Shown piece by piece: positions 22,829-34,599 of a DNA stretch of 64,000 bases. This DNA is from Hirsutella rhossiliensis (lineage: Eukaryota > Ascomycota > Sordariomycetes > Hypocreales > Ophiocordycipitaceae). Under the pieces are notes generated by a model. That model worked only from the letters and a program-made list of their open reading frames with translations. It was not told the origin of the DNA and searched no databases. The position numbers and the translations under genes are program-made. The stretch lies in the NCBI RefSeq assembly GCF_020360975.1, contig NW_025408669.1:3720001-3784000 (forward strand), read 5' to 3'. Each line of letters opens with the position of its first letter. The first letter of the stretch is position 1.

Positions 22829-25800
22829 TTAATTACCTAATTCTACGCTTATTACTTATACCTCTTAATAATAGCCTAACTATACCTTTAACTTAGTATT
22901 AAATTATTATTAAGGCTAAGTAGCTATATTCCTACTTATCTTACTAAGTAGTATAAGGGAATAGCGTATAAGTAAAGTTATAAGGAACTTAGAAGATATA
23001 AAGAAACTACTACTATACTTATAGGAATATATAAAGTTTAGTATACTATCTTTCTTTCTAAGTATTAAAAATAACTAAGTTTCCTTTCTTATAGTCTTAA
23101 AGGAACGCTCCTTAATAAAGTCCCTTTTTATTTAGTCCTACTAAAAAGTTAATAACTTTAGTTATATACCTTTATTTATATATAAAGCGACTAAGGGTAA
23201 AGGTAGGAGTAGTAAACTTAATTAAATACTCCTTATTATTTAGGTATTTATAGTACTTTATATATCTATCTTTTATTTCTTTAATAAGTTCCTTTTAATA
23301 GTTAGTATAAACTAATAGTAAGTAAGGTAAGGGGTATACCGCGTTCTTAATACCTTTTATTAAGATCTTAATTATTACGCTAAAGCTAAAGCTTATAGCT
23401 TATTATTTATTAATAGCTTTATAAAGAAAGTTATATATATCGACGATATACTTTTCTTAGCGGGCCTTATTCCTAGTAAATCTATTTATCTTTTTAACGC
23501 CCTTATATATTATCTAAGTATCTTTAAGGGTAATATCCTACTATTTAATAAGGCCTATTAATATTAAGTACTAACGATCTCTATAAATATACTAAGGAGG
23601 TTACTTTTACTTATAAACGTCTTATTAGTCTTAGTCTATAAACTTTTCCTTATTTTTAGCGTAAAAGCGCCCTTTACTACTTTTTACTTTAACTTCGCTA
23701 TAGTAAGTAAGTAAAATAAAGCTCTTACTCTTAAATAGGAGTACGCTAAAGAAGATAGCGGTATTCTTAAGAAGGTCTATAGCTAGGCCTAGGATACTAT
23801 TTAGGTTCGCCGCTATATCTTAGGAAAAGGTAAAGTAAGTAAAAGAAAGGGAGAAAATAAGATTAAATAGTTAAGGTAAGTAGTTTTAAGTTATAACGCT
23901 AAGAGGCTAAGAAGGTATTATATATATATATAAGAGTTATATTAATAAAGGGGATTAGTATAAGTAAGGAAGTGTATAGAGTATATATATATATATATAT
24001 ATAGAAGGAAGAAGAAGGAAGGAAGAAGGAGGGTATAGTAAGAGGAATAAATAGTTATTAAAGCGCGCGGTTATTAGTTACTTTAGCTAGCCTTTATAGT
24101 AGTAAGGTCTTAAGCGTATTTAAAGGTTATACTTAAATAGCTTCTTTTACTAGTTATTAATTAAAGAGCTATTTAATCTTTACCCTTTTCTTTTCTTTTT
24201 TACTCTTTTTATTCCTTTTCTTCCTCTTTTCTTTTTTATCTTTTTTATTTCTTTAAACCGCTACCTCTTATCTTCTCTTTTTATAACTACTTCTTCTTCC
24301 TTATTATATCTTATAAGACCGCTAAACTTAAAACTAAAGAGCTATTAAATATCGTTAACTACTTTTTAATAACTCTTTTATAACCTTCCCTTATTACTAC
24401 TACTCTTCTTACTTAAAATTATTATACTAATATCTTTCCTCTTTATATAAAGTACTTTTAAGTAATAATTATCTAACTTATTTAATCTTACTTAGCTCGT
24501 TCTAACTATCTTCTTTTATAGATCTATAGTTACTTTAAGACCTAGGTCTATAATTAAAATAATCTTAGTTACTAAGGGTTTCTAATTTATATAGAAATTG
24601 CCTTTTAGTTATAGGTTCTATTAAAAGCTCTTAATATTATTAAGATTAAAGCGCGCGGTCGCTCTCTTCTTTCTTACTTTCTTAAGAGTATACTAGGTCG
24701 GTATAATTAAATCGTCTTTTATACCCTTTATTATAGACGTCCGCTAGTAACTTATATCCCTATAGAAATCGCTTATCTATATAAATACTTCTTTTCTTAG
24801 CTTAGTTTAAGGTAGTAAGAATACTCTTAAGTAGTCTTAATTACTTTATATAGAACTTATAATCCTTACCTTTATTAAAGGTATATTTAAACTTATTAAA
24901 TAATTATAACTTCCGCTTATAAGTATATTATATTTCCTTTTTATAAGTATATCTCTCTTTTAAGTACTACTAATAGCTCTTACGCTAACTATATCTAGGA
25001 TTTAACTAAGGCGCTTATTTATAAATAGTAGTACTTCTATAAATACTATAAAGCTACTTATAACCTTAATAGATTCGCTAACTATATATATAGTTATAAT
25101 TTCTATACTAACCTTAAGACTAATAAATTTTATAATAAGTATATTAATAATAAGACCGCCCTTTATCTTCTTTATAATATCCTTAATCCCTTTAGTCTTA
25201 CTAAGGATTTAAAGGAAAGGGAGGAAATTAACCTTATATTTATTTTACTTAAAAAGAGATTATATAGGTTTAACGAGCTCTCCCTTAAGTAATAATTAAA
25301 TAGTTTTTAAGTTTACTTTATAGTAGTCTATAGTAAGTTTACTAAGAGTAGGTAGCCTTATTTAATCGCTATCTTTAGTAGTAAAAGTTTTTCTTTTAAG
25401 GTTATATATATTTAATTTAGTAAGTCGAAAATATATTAGAATTTATCTTATAAGCGCGTTTATTTTCGCTACTATAGGTCTCCCCCTTTATAATAAAAAA
25501 TAAACGTCCCTATCTAGAAAGTAAAAAATCCTATTCTTAAAGGAGGTAGGTAGTAAGAATATTTATTTTCTTACTTTATTATTTAATTATATCTCTATTT
25601 ATCTTCTTTAAGGTAATAAAGGGTAGGTTATTATTAAGGAAGGGTAGGAAATATTATCTTTATTTACTTAGGGAGCTTTAAGTAGAAAATTTAAAATAAT
25701 AAGGTAATAAGTAAGGCGCTTATAAATATCTTAGCTACTATAGTCGTCCTTTAATTAAATATTTAGGCGGTGCCTTAGTTATTAGTTAGGTTTTAGTATA

Positions 25801-25949
25801 CTTTTTATAATAGTTATAGATTTTTATCTTTACTACCTTTTCCTCCCTAGCTTCTTTTTACCTCTTCCTTTTCTTATTAGATTAGCGTTTTTAGGGCTCT
25901 TATATAGAGATCCTTTTTTACGTTACTAAGCTATAGTAGCTAAACCTTA
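22829..25949. other. Degenerate repeat DNA with partial plus-strand frames
   Basis: From about 24850 to 25560 a plus-strand frame can be read that is rich in Tyr, Asn, Phe and Lys (for example LTKDLKERKEINLIF near 25200), with few stops; its family is unknown. Between 23340 and 23900 another plus frame is partly open. A (TA)n tract lies at about 23978-24001. These may be 3' accessory parts of gypsy-2 or separate insertions. No LTR pair was found. Confidence 0.3.
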
Positions 25950-26830
25950 ATTATATACCTTAGGCCTTTCTTAAGTATCTATAATTACTCTTTTTTCTCT
26001 TCTTAGCTTTAATCTTTCTAAGGTTTATTAAGGAGTTATTATAACTATAATACTATTTAATCTAAGGCTTTTCTACTTAATAAGAGTAATAAATTATTTA
26101 CTTTACTTATTATTTCTTCCTTCCTCTTCTTATTAAGAGTAATCTTATCTTAGAGTAACTAGTTATCCTTAGTAAAGTCCTACTAACCTTTTTTATCTTT
26201 TTTAAACTTTTTTAAATACTCTTCTAGGATTATCTTATTAAGCACGATTTTATTTAAAGTCTTAATCCTATACGCCTTAGACTACTTTAAGCGCGATACT
26301 ACTTAAAAGGGACCGTTCTACCTTATTTAATACTTAGCTTACCTCCTTAGATTATTTAATCGTCTTATATTAAATAGTAAGATAAGGTCTTTAAGTTATA
26401 GGCTTTCTTTCCTTATTATATACTTATTAGCTTTATTTATCCTTTCTATTAATCGATTTTAATATCTTATTACTCTTTTCTTAGCTTCTTTTATATCTTT
26501 TTCTTTCCTTTTTAAAACTTATACTTATACTTTAAATAATTCTTCTCTTATCTTTACTTTATTTTAGTTAATTAGTCGCTAAGTTAGGTATTCTACCTCT
26601 TAAGGTAGTACTAGTTCCTATTTATATAGTAGGTAGAAAGCTAATATTCTATAAGACTCTTTAACTACTATTTAGTTTATAAAGATTACTTAGTTAAGGT
26701 ATTTAATCTACTTACCCTTTTTCTCTACTATTTTTATAAGTACTATTATTAATCTTTAATACCTTTATTTTACTACTACGTTTACTTTTAGATTATATAC
26801 TAAAGTTTAAATAACTTTAATACCTATATC
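25950..26830 (-). pseudogene. Gypsy-2 pol, piece 4: integrase C-terminal part
   Basis: Read on the minus strand from 26830 leftwards: a block resembling SxFYLLYGQEPVLP, then a long charged helix (KERKDIKEAKKRVI) and a LKDLILLFN block that matches the GDLVLL motif of gypsy integrase C-terminal regions. The frame fades near 25950. It continues, after removal of Copia-2 and one ATATC repeat, from the integrase core at 33158-33379. Confidence 0.78.
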
Positions 26831-27315
26831 TATCGCGAAGTATAGCTTAATTTTATAGTTCTTAGAGATATCCCTTAGTATAAGGGACTAAGGAAGCTAA
26901 AAACACCTAGTATAGAAGAAGGAAGAAGGAGCTAAAAAGAGGTATAGAAAGGAGGGTAAGGGTATAAGGGGAAGCAGAAGTAGCGATAGCTTCCTATAGA
27001 GGTAGCGAGAGATAAGACGGATATACCGGCAACGGCTAGAAAGGAGGGGAAAAACCGGTAAAAAGCTTAGTATTCGAAAGGATATTAGTAGCTTCTTTAA
27101 GTAGGATCTTCTTTATTAATCGAGATACTAGATAGGTATAAAGAGGGGCGTTAAATAAAGGAAAGAAAGATAATTAAGGCAATATAATAATTACTCCCCT
27201 ACCGTAATTACTACTCTTATAAGAATTAAATCTCTCTACCTTACCTATCCGAACCCTTACTTTTAATTTTACCTTTATATATTTTTATATACTTCTTATA
27301 TCTCTCTTTACGAGA

Positions 27316-27329
27316 GTTATAAGCCCGGG
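27316..27329 (+). promoter_or_regulatory. Copia-2 primer-binding site (half-tRNA initiator Met)
   Basis: GTTATAAGCCCGGG directly follows the 5' LTR. With one RIP change undone it is GTTATGAGCCCGGG, whose first 11 bases complement the initiator tRNA-Met anticodon segment GGGCTCATAAC. The miniature element at 63492 carries the unmutated version at the same place. Confidence 0.85.
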
Positions 27330-30300
27330 AGGAATAGTATTCCTATACCTTCTAGCTACTATAAAAAGCACCTTTCTTATATCCCTCGTAGCTCCCTTTT
27401 ACCCCTCTTACTAGAAAAGCCGATTTTTAACTTACTTTTCTACCCCCCCTCTCTTCTTCTATAATAATATCGAAAAACGACTCCTCTACTATCCTTATAG
27501 TCCGTAGGACGATTCTTATAAAGCCCTAAGATTAGGATAAGTAGGTAAAGGAGCTATAGGCTCGTATAGATAGAACTATCTATAATTTAGTCTTCTTTAA
27601 TAAGTAGGACCCTCTTAAGCCCCCTCTTTATCCTAGGGCAACGGACTTTATAGAGGGAGCTACCCTCTTTTCTAAGCTAACCTCTATATAATAGAGAGCT
27701 TTTTCTACTACCTTAAGCGACTACGAGAGTTACCGAAAAGAATACCTCTACGAAACGAAGCTATTAACGGCTGCTCGTATAGCGATAACGGAATCCGTTA
27801 GTACTATAAAGCTAATCTTTCTTTAAGAGGAAGAGACTCCTAGGCAGTAGCTTTTAAAGCTCGAGACCTCGATAGCTCCCTTAAGAGGTTATATAACTAA
27901 CCGTATTAGGAAGACCTATACGGCCTACCTAGGAGCTTTTTCTACTAGGAACCTACTAGCCTCTTCGTAGCTAGCTAAGTAGGAAGAAATCCTCGAGGAA
28001 GCTAACTAATACTTCCTTATAAAAGCTCTTTCCGGCTAGTAGCTATAGGATATATCTCTGCTAATAAAGCCTATTAGTAATAGTTACTCGACTATCTTTT
28101 AAGAAGCTAGCTAGGAACTAAACGAAGAGGCTGCTAGAATATAATAGTAAGTAGTCTTATTCCTTCGTAGCTAGCACTTAACCTAGACGGCTCGACCTAT
28201 AGCGGCTGCAGCCCTTATTGCTGCGGCTCCCGCTGCTGCTGCTGCGGCTATTGCTCCTTTAGCTCCTCCTCCCTCGAGAGCCTTAACCCCGTCTTTAACG
28301 GCTGCCCCGGTCCCGGCTCCGCTTCTTACTCCGGGCCCGGCCCCGGTCCTATTAGTTAGACCGGCCCGACTAGTCCCCTAATAGACCTTTTAGTCTATTA
28401 GTCGAAAAATCAGGGAACTAGTCGAAATCGAACCTCTTTATTAAAATTAGTAATAAGGGGTAAAAAGGGGGGGTTTTTAAGTAGACCTTTTAAAAAGGGA
28501 CGAGGATTCCTCGAAGAGATAACGTATAAGGAGGAATCGACCTACCTACTAAGTATATAAAAAGCCTTATCGGCTAGAAGACTACTAGTAGGTCTTCGAG
28601 GAAAATAGACCTAAAGGAATTAACCCTTTAAAGAGGCTATAAGAAATAGTATAATAGTCTCTTAAGGCTCGTTATAGAAGAAGATAGACGAGATTTAGGT
28701 TACTAAGAAATAGCAACTAACGCCGCTGCCCTTATTTAAGCCGTAAATTCGAGGAAAAATTATTAGTATAGTAAATCCGGCCTTTATCTTCCCTATAGAT
28801 TAATAAGGCTAAAACCAACCGTTAGAGCCCTCTAATTATCCCCTATAAAAATCAGCTATCCTTAACTCTAGTAATTCCCTTAATATCTATAATATACTCT
28901 TATAATTCCGGTCTTTTAAGAAGGCATAGAGGGAATACCTTATTGCTAGGGAATTAACCGTATAGATAGAAGGGTACGGAAGGGTAAATTTTACGATAAA
29001 ATTACCTAACGGATCTATATAAATTCTTCGACGAAAAAGGGTAGCTTTTTGCCCTCGATTTTTAACGAGCCTAATTTCCTTCCGCTTTCTTTAAGAGGAA
29101 GGAATCTTCTAGGATATAACGTCTAAGCCTATAAGGCTAGTCTAAAAGAATTAAACTATTAGGCTTATCGAGGAGAAATTCGGTTAATTTATTCTTAAAT
29201 TCCGACCTATTCTTAGGAAGGAATCTCTCGAGAAGTTAGCTTTCCTTACTAGGAGGAATAGGTCTACTATAAAGGACCCTCTTCTAGCAGCCTAAGGAGA
29301 TAGTATTTTTTAGCACGCACGACTTAGTTACCTAGGCCCCCTAGCTTTATATAAGCTAGGCTAATAATAAGGCGTACGAATAAGGGGCCTAAAGATAGTC
29401 GAATACGAATACTATAGCTAAGGGAAGACTAAGAGACGAATATCTAAACGGACCTTAATACGGCCGGACTAGCCGTATAAGGAAATTTAAGTCGACTAAA
29501 CTAACGTCTCTAAGGATTAGGAAAGCTTCGTTAGGGTAATGTTTTTTATAGACGCCTTTTTAGGGATAGTTTTCCCCTATTTCTTATAGACCTACTTAAG
29601 TAAGTATAACTAGTCTACCCTCCGGGACTTCGTTAACTAGATAAAATCCTACTTTAGCTATAAGGTAAAGAAGATATAGTCTAACGGAGAGCTATTTACA
29701 AAGGATATCTTAAATTAGCTTTGAAAAAGGGGCATTTTACCCCTCCCGTTAGCACCGAATACCTAGGCCTAGAACGGAGGGGCAGAAAGATTAGGGGGTG
29801 CTATAATAAAAAGGGCCCGTATAATAAGACTTACTATAAAGCTTCTATACGACCTTTAGAGGGAAGTCGTTAAGACCGCCTATTACCTATAGAACCGGAC
29901 CCTTAGGGACCCTAAGGACCCTAGGGAACTAAACTAAGGAATAAACTAGAAATCCCCCTTTAAGCTCTTTATAAAGAAGAGAGCCTCGCTAGCCTACCTT
30001 TATGCCTATAGCTATAAGGTATACGTAATAACTACCGATATATAGCTAAAAAGGAAGAAGAAAAGAAAGCTTAATCCGAGAGCCTTTATTAGTTACCTTA
30101 TTAGGTATAATTCTACGAATATCTTCCGGATCTAAATTCCTTTTTTATAGAAGGTTATTTCGACTAGGGATATAATTTTCGACGAATCTAGCTTCTTCGA
30201 CGGAAAGAGGGATTAATAGCCCCTCTTACTCTCTTAACGTTAGCTAATTTAAAAGATCTAAATTCCCCCTTCCTAATAGTCTTAAGAAGAGGCCTTAGAC

Positions 30301-32660
30301 GAGGAAATAAAAGAAGAAACTAACGTCGAAGTAGTTAAGGATAACGCTAACTTCGAAGAAGAAGAGGAAGCTACTAGATTAGATAATCTAGACAAAGAAG
30401 GAGACTATAGGAAAGCGGTAGAGCTAGAATACGCCTGCCTCCCTACGCTTCCTCTTACGGAATAAGAAGAAGATCTAGAAGCAGCTTTCTTTATTAGTCT
30501 TCCTATCTCGACCCCTAAGGGGGTAGGAAAGGCACCTCTCTCGAAGGATTACCTAGCTGCCTTTTTATCCCTGCTTCGAGAAGTAAAGGAAGGTATAGGG
30601 CCTGATATAGATACTAAAGAAGACTAACCTCTCCCTTATTTCGATTGTTTTTCCGACTTCTATCTAACGCTAATAGAAGACGGTTCCTATAGAGCGTTTA
30701 TAGTAGGCCGGCTATTTAAGCTAATATTAGCAAGGAAGGTATATAAAAGAGACCTCCCGGACCTACTAGTAAACTAGAAGCAGCTAGAAAAACACCCTTT
30801 TAGAGACTAGTTTTTCTAGGCCTAGAAAGACTACCTAGCCTTATACGAAGAGATAGGGTCTTTCGAAGAAGTCCTTAAGGAAAAGGTAAGAGGAAAATAG
30901 GTCCTTAGCTATAAGTAGGTCTTTATCTATAAGACTAATAAACATAGCTTCCTTTAAAAGTATAAAGCCTAGCTAGTTATCTATAGGAACTAGTAGGAAA
31001 AAGGGGATCTTCTTACTAAGGTAACTACCTTAGTAAGGATGTCTTTTCGGACCCTTATAGCTATAGTAGTAGAATTCGACCTCGAACTCGATTAGATAGA
31101 TATAGTTAACGCCTTTATTAACTGCCTACTTAAGGAAGAAGAAGTTATCTATATACGCCTTTTACTAGGCTTCTAATAGCTAGGAAGGTTCTATAGCTTA
31201 GGAAAGCTCTATATAGATTATAAAGATTACCCTTTCTTTAGCAATAGTATTTAATAGGTTCCCTTAAAGCCCTAGGCTTTAAGAAAGTCCCTTAGGAACC
31301 GTGTATAATATAGAAGGGTAAAATTACGGTCTTCTTCTATATCGACGATATTATCTAAGCGTACCTAAAAGAGGAAGAAGTTACTACTAGGGAGGCTATA
31401 CGAGGCCTATAATAAAGGTATAAGATAACTAAGCTAGGGGAGCTAAAGTAGTTCCTAGGGATACGAATCCTTCGGAATAAGTCCTAACGGACTATCTAGC
31501 TTACCTAGGACGCCTATATCGATAAGGTCGCTTATAAATTCCTCCTTAATTCCCTCGATAAGAAGCTTCCTTCTACGCCTATATTAAATAAAGAGCTTTT
31601 ACCTAATCCGTCCTTTTAAGCTAAGGAGTAAGAGAAACACTAATATTAATAGAAGGTATACTCCCTGCTTTTTTTAGCTATTTCTACTAAACCGGATATC
31701 TCTTTTATAGTCTCCCGGCTAGCTAGGTATAACTAGAATCCTAGCCCTAGGCATTAAGAAGTAGTAGATAGAGCTATCCTTTATCTCTATTTAACGAGAT
31801 TATATAGTCTACGCCTAGGAGGGCAGGAAAGGAAGAAATTAGCTACTAAAATCTTCCTCTATTTAAGCGATTCGTCCTTTATAGATAATTCCTTAGATAG
31901 AAAGAGCTTATAAGGGTATATTATATCCCTTTTTAAAGGAACTATTGCTTAGAGAGCTTCGAGGTAGGCTACTATTACGACTTCTAGTATAGAGGCAGAG
32001 CTACTAGCTCTTTTAGAAGCGTTAAAAGAAGCGATTTTCCTTAGCCGGCTACTAATATCGTTATAACTATAAATTCCGTCCCCGTTAGCTATAGAATACG
32101 ATAATATATAGACTATACGGATTCTTATAGAGGAAAATAGTAAGCTATCGACCTAGCTATAGTATATCGATATCTATTAGTATTAGTTATACTAAGAGGT
32201 CTAAAGGGGACTTATTTCCGACCGTTAGGTTTTAACGGCATTAATAAAAGCCGACGGTCTTATAAAGCCCTTACTAAAGTAGAAGCTAGCTGTCTTTTTA
32301 TAGTAAATTAGGCTAGAAAACGTTCGAGAGAAGCTGTCCTTAGAGGCCCGCCTTAAGAGTCTATAAGAGGAGCTAATAGTACGTACGAGAAGGTAATATC
32401 TATAGCCGAAGAAATGGAAGATGTTTTTCCCTTTAAAGGGCCCCCTATTTAATTAGGTTTTTCCCTTCTAAGAAGGCCCCCTTTCTTATAGGACTTTCCC
32501 CTCTTTAGGCCCCTTTTCCTTAAGTAGGTCTAAAAGAGCCTAGGGACCCGAAAGGGCCCTTGCTTTCCTTAAGTAAAGGGAGAAGTATAGAGCTAAGAAC
32601 CTCCTCTATATGCTTACTAGCCCGAAGCCGTATTAGCTATGCCCTTAAGGGGCAGGCTAT
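27330..32660 (+). pseudogene. Copia-2 gag-pol relic
   Basis: Plus-strand frame with RIP stops. Gag carries an Ala/Pro-rich linker near 28200-28340. Integrase at about 29250-30000 shows an HARL/SH zinc-type start, a VD*TN block near 29490, and NGELFTKDIL with GGAERLGG near 29680-29800. RT at about 30900-31640 has the active site FFYIDDII at 31332-31355, here with both Asp codons intact. RNase H near 31860-32060 reads SDSSFIDNSLDRKSL and later TSSIEAELLALLEALKEAI. All enzymes of a copia polyprotein are present, but the frame is destroyed. Confidence 0.92.
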
Positions 32661-32672
32661 AGCTAAGGGGTA
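32661..32672 (+). promoter_or_regulatory. Copia-2 polypurine tract at the 3' LTR junction
   Basis: AGCTAAGGGGTA lies directly before the 3' LTR start TATCGCGAAG. Copia-1 has CTAAGGGGGTA before TATCGCG. The miniature element has CTAAGGGGGTG before TGTCGCG, which appears to be the unmutated form. Confidence 0.7.
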
Positions 32673-33157
32673 TATCGCGAAGCGTAGCTTAATTTCGTAG
32701 TTCTTAGAGATATCCCTTAGTACGAGGGACTAAGGAAGCTAAAAACACCTAGTATAGAAGAAGGAAGAAGGAGCTAAAAAGAAGTATAGAAAGGAGGGTA
32801 GGGGTATAAGGGGAAGTAAAAGTAGCGATAGCTTCTTATAGAAGTAGCGAGAGATAAGACGGATATACCGGCAACGGCTAGAAAGGAGGGGAAAAACCGG
32901 CAAAAAGCTTAGTAGTCGAAAGGATATTAATAGCTTCTTTAAGTAAGATCTTCTTTATTAATCGAGATACTAGACGGGTATAAAGAGGGGCGTTAGATAG
33001 AGGAAAGAAGGATAATTAAGGTAATATAATAATTACTCCCCTACTATAATTACTGCTCCCGTAAGAATTAAATCTCTCTGCCCTACCTATCTAAACCCTT
33101 ACTTTTAATTTTACCTTTATATATTTTTATATACTCCTTATATCTCTTTTCGCGAGA

Positions 33158-33379
33158 ATATCTTCTAGGATATACTTAAAGTCTTTCTTTATTTCGGGCC
33201 CTCTATTAATTATAGCATATAGTATTACGCTATACCTATAAATAATAAAGAGTATAAATTTAGTTATAGCTCCTATAGTAATTACTTTAACTAAGGTTAC
33301 TTTTACTTATTTAGTAAGGTCGTCTTATACTTTTATAAGGTATAAATACTTATAATTAGATAGTATATACTAGCTATTA
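33158..33379 (-). pseudogene. Gypsy-2 pol, piece 3: integrase core
   Basis: The minus strand reads a segment YKYLYLIKV*DDL, then RGPEIKKDFKYILEDI towards 33158. This matches the integrase core of fungal gypsy elements (a DGGPEN-like block following the first catalytic Asp region). The frame continues into 41225 on the right after removal of chromovirus A1 and one TATTA repeat, and into 26830 on the left after removal of Copia-2. Confidence 0.78.
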
Positions 33380-33828
33380 TATAACGACCGGTGTTATTCC
33401 TAAGGGATAAACCTATCGAGGGGTTTATATTAATAGATATAATAGGGCGTGGTCTAAGCAATAATAAGTATATTACGTTAGTAATAAGTCGGAGGTTATA
33501 GACCGTAGACTATAACTAGGTAATTAGAATTAAAGATAAATCGTAATAAAGATCTATATTAAAAGCTAGAGAGCTATCTATCTAAAGAAGTAAAAGTAGG
33601 TAGCTATATATACCTATAGAGACTATCCTTAGATTATAGGCCTAGCTATAATCCCTAACGTTAGATCGTATAGAGCGTAGTAATCTCGTTAATCTTAGAT
33701 TACTTAGATCTCTACGATCCCCTCGATCTTATATCTATTAGATAGTCGTGCCGACTATTTATCCGTTAGACCGTATTACGTGCTTAACGTAGTCGACCGT
33801 TAGCGGCTTAGTAGCCGTGGTCGTAATA
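33380..33828 (-). repeat. 3' LTR of chromovirus A1
   Basis: It begins TATAACGACCGG and ends GGTCGTAATA on the plus strand, and is nearly identical to 40776-41224. The minus-strand polypurine tract lies next to its right end. Confidence 0.95.
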
Positions 33829-33833
33829 CGATA

Positions 33834-33849
33834 TCTCCCCTCCTTTTAG
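33834..33849 (-). promoter_or_regulatory. Chromovirus A1 polypurine tract
   Basis: The minus strand reads CTAAAAGGAGGGGAGA about 5 bases before the 3' LTR. The A2 copy keeps AAAAGGAGGGGAGG at the same place (about 48911-48924), supporting the assignment. Confidence 0.7.
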
Positions 33850-34599
33850 TCTTATCCGTAAGACCTACTATAGCTGCCTTAGCCGCCGTATATAAATATA
33901 CCCTTATCGCGTCGTGCGTAAGTATATCGTTCCTTATCTCTTTATCCTTTTAGGATATACTACTAATAGTATATCTAGTCGTATACTAAAAAATCGTTCC
34001 CGAAAAGCCTCTAAGCGCGCTACTCTTACTAAATATATCGACTTAAGTAGAGATCCTACCGATATACCGTGCACTCGATACTTTAAGGCGAAGAAGATAA
34101 ATTATCGGATAGCCGAAAATTCTTCGCGCTATAATAATTATATTGCTAGTAGTCGTCCTTATTATAATAGTGTTTTAGTAGCCTCTTCTTATAGGTGTCT
34201 TTTAATTCTTTCTACGCGTAGTAGCTAACGTATTTCTTTTAGTAACTAAATTATTAGCGGAGTAGCGTAAGCTATATTCTAAAGAGGAGGAAGCTAGGGA
34301 AGCCTTATTAAAGCTTTAAGCATAGCTTATGAATCTTTAGTCGTAAATATCTATCGCTATTAATTGTTTAGCTCGTATCTGGAAGATTTAGAATCGTACG
34401 AAGGAAAAGAGTTCTAAGTTATTTCGTCGTAGTATCTAAGAAGTAGATACTAAGGATAGCGTTTTACCTACGCTCGATATATATAAGTATTAGGTAGTAA
34501 ATAACTTATAATCGTTAGGCGTTCCTAATAAAGCGAATTAGTCCTCGTTTAGTATTAGTAAGGAGTTTATAGATCTTAGTCCTTTAATCCCTCCTAAAC

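Larger units (their letters stand above)
26831..33157 (+). mobile_element. Copia-2: complete Ty1/copia element with target duplication
   Basis: LTRs are 26831-27315 and 32673-33157, 485 bp each, from TATCGCGAAG (RIP form of TGTCGCGAAG) to CGAGA. The 5-bp repeats ATATC at 26826-26830 and 33158-33162 are a target-site duplication. It inserted into the integrase region of gypsy-2. Coding reads on the plus strand. It is the only one of the three Copia copies with matching flanks, so it defines the true ends of the family. Confidence 0.96.

Noticed and set aside
33914..34228. 104-codon plus-strand frame inside chromovirus A1
   Set aside because: It lies antisense to the 3' part of A1, and its A2 counterpart (48985 on) is not open in the same way. 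It is a chance frame.
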